DNA of 64,000 bases from Flavobacterium luteum (GTDB lineage Bacteria > Bacteroidota > Bacteroidia > Flavobacteriales > Flavobacteriaceae): NCBI RefSeq assembly GCF_008806775.1, contig NZ_WAEM01000010.1, forward strand, positions 1-64,000, in the 5' to 3' direction. Shown piece by piece: positions 62,870-64,000 of this stretch. The notes below the pieces were generated by a model that did not search any database, was not told the origin of the DNA, and was given only the letters and a program-made list of their open reading frames with translations. The stretch's first letter is position 1, and each line of letters opens with the position of its first letter. Position numbers and translations under genes: made by a program.

Positions 62870-63700
62870 ATGGAAAAAATACTATTTAATTCAAACCTTA
62901 AAACATTTTTAATTTTTAATATCTCATTATTTTTTATCAACGTTGGATTTAGTAAAAACTTATTTTGTAGTCCAATATATAAAGAATGTAAAAGTCAAAC
63001 CTTTAATGCCTCTAAATTAAAGTTTGAAGAACCAAGCATGTATTGGTTAAACCTAACAAATAATTTAGGTTATTTCAGTCAAATGGCTGTTGGTTACACC
63101 AGTGAAGCAACTCTCGGTGTTGACAGAGGAATAGATGGGCTAAACATCAACCTCAAGTATTATTTGTGTAGTACTATTGATGATTCCCCATACGCTATTC
63201 AAGGGCGCCCTGCATTTGTCGTAAGTGATGTTGTACCAGTAGTTTTTAAAATTGCTACAGCAGGTGAATATTCGATCGATATATATTATTTAACAGGTTT
63301 GTTTTTAGATCAAGAGATTTTCATTAAGGATAAATTGACTAACACGATTCATGATTTAAAATCTGGGCCATACTTATTTTCTTCAAATGTTGGAACTTTT
63401 AATAATAGGTTTGAAATAGTGTATCAAAATGCATTAGCCTTTCAACAAACTGTTTTTGTAAATAAATCATTGCAAGTATTCAAGCAAAATCAAGATTTAA
63501 TCATTAAACCAGGAACTAAAGCTATATCAAATGTTGTAGTTTATGATTTTAACGGAAAACCAATTGCATTTCAAAATGTTAGTGATACCTCAGAAATTAA
63601 ATTATTTATTGCTTCAACAGTAGAATTTTTAATTGTGAAGATTAGTACTGAAGATGGTTCAATAGTTACAAAAAAGATTTTCAATCATAATCCTTTATAA
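62870..63700 (+). CDS. Exported protein with C-terminal T9SS sorting-type domain
   Basis: The 276-aa protein has a signal segment (LKTFLIFNISLFFINVGFS). A beta-rich region carries patterns common in flavobacterial T9SS cargo (GVDRGIDGLNIN, YAIQGRPAFVVSDVVPVVFKI, GTFNNRFEIVYQN). The last ~75 residues (LQVFKQNQDLIIKPGTKAISNVVVYDFNGKPI...VKISTEDGSIVTKKIF) match the beta-sandwich T9SS C-terminal sorting signal. It is short for a cargo and has no obvious enzyme domain, so it may be the surviving end of a longer ancestor or a small surface protein. Confidence 0.8.
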   Translation: MEKILFNSNLKTFLIFNISLFFINVGFSKNLFCSPIYKECKSQTFNASKLKFEEPSMYWLNLTNNLGYFSQMAVGYTSEATLGVDRGIDGLNINLKYYLCSTIDDSPYAIQGRPAFVVSDVVPVVFKIATAGEYSIDIYYLTGLFLDQEIFIKDKLTNTIHDLKSGPYLFSSNVGTFNNRFEIVYQNALAFQQTVFVNKSLQVFKQNQDLIIKPGTKAISNVVVYDFNGKPIAFQNVSDTSEIKLFIASTVEFLIVKISTEDGSIVTKKIFNHNPL

Positions 63701-63711
63701 CATACTTTAAA

Positions 63712-63918
63712 TTGGTAAACTTATTTTTTATTGTAAGCAACTTTGCCCAAACCACTTATTATTCTAATGTTTCAGAAAGCTGGAATGTAGCCGTTTGGTC
63801 AATAATAGCTATAGTTTCTGTTGTCATAGTTACCATTACTAGCAATAATATTAATACAGGTGCATTTCATCGATTCGTCGACTATAAAACGCATTATAAA
63901 GAAACGAATAATCGATGA
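63712..63918 (+). pseudogene. Remnant of another T9SS cargo gene
   Basis: The frame starts only at a TTG (63712) and gives 68 aa. LFFIVSNFAQTTYYSNVSESWNVAVWS looks like the end of a signal peptide followed by the typical AQTTYYS...SWN opening of flavobacterial secreted proteins. The reading then degenerates into VSVVIVTITSNN and an unrelated tail. No proper start or domain exists, so I treat it as a truncated relative beside the intact T9SS protein. Confidence 0.4.
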
Positions 63919-64000
63919 AAATCATAAAATTTTATAAATAAGGCATTTTATCAATTTTTTGAGCCGATCATCTAAATAATTATTCATTTTTTAATTCGCA

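Overview
The window reads as the chromosome of a Bacteroidota bacterium, most likely Flavobacteriaceae and Flavobacterium-like. The evidence is the low G+C content, scarce Shine-Dalgarno sequences, several TAnnTTTG-type -7 promoter boxes, a type IX secretion (T9SS) gliding-type adhesin next to a PorP/SprF gene, and several protein families typical of that group (DUF6787, DUF6146, LIC_10190, TIGR02757). No rRNA, CRISPR array, prophage or complete insertion sequence was seen. All calls were made by reading the sequence without database searches, so family names rest on recognised motifs and gene context.

Layout. 1-3.7 kb (minus): the N-terminal two thirds or so of a giant secreted repeat protein, cut by the window edge, with a small secreted protein gene upstream in the same operon. 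4.4-15.7 kb (plus): a near-complete purine catabolism cluster, guaD-xdhA-xdhB-xdhC-allB-alc-puuD-[uraD-hiuH fusion]-DUF6986. It takes guanine through xanthine, urate, 5-hydroxyisourate, OHCU, allantoin and allantoate to ureidoglycolate plus urea. The last gene is a CitE/HpcH-like TIM-barrel enzyme of unknown reaction, and glyoxylate is its natural candidate substrate. 15.7-21.2 kb (minus): envelope and housekeeping genes (lipoprotein superoxide dismutase, acyl-CoA-binding protein, Psd, CdsA, LUD protein, FtsH, RsfS). 21.3-22.1 kb (plus): birA. 22.1-27.0 kb (minus): a complete type I peptide exporter (C39-peptidase ABC transporter, HlyD, TolC) with no visible cargo gene.

27.3-30.5 kb holds an alpha-glucan phosphorylase-like gene that lacks the PLP lysine, a nested palindromic repeat and a DbpA-like helicase. 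30.5-32.5 kb is an accessory island: an uncharacterised G+C-richer gene, a RAYT transposase, REP-like palindromes (one inside the RAYT gene) and a five-copy 42-bp array that runs into the 3' end of the next gene. 32.5-39.7 kb (minus) is a 2073-aa T9SS type B adhesin with SprB repeats and its PorP/SprF partner.

40.2-64 kb is mostly housekeeping: NUDIX/pyrE, SRPBCC, LpxL-like acyltransferase, rhomboid, SIMPL, tRNA-Tyr with eroded copies of its 3' end, a TlpA lipoprotein, a VWA/MoxR-like pair, a five-PAS hybrid histidine kinase, a second DEAD-box helicase, a glycogen synthase-like GT4, an HNH/NUMOD-like protein, a LolD-like ABC ATPase with LIC_10190 and TIGR02757 genes, msrA-folE, small DUF proteins, one decayed gene, and a T9SS-exported protein followed by a broken relative.

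The most promising unexplained points are the DUF6986 enzyme closing the purine operon, the Lys-to-Thr change in the phosphorylase, the RAYT/REP family with an in-frame REP in its own transposase gene, and the serial tRNA-Tyr 3'-end duplications.
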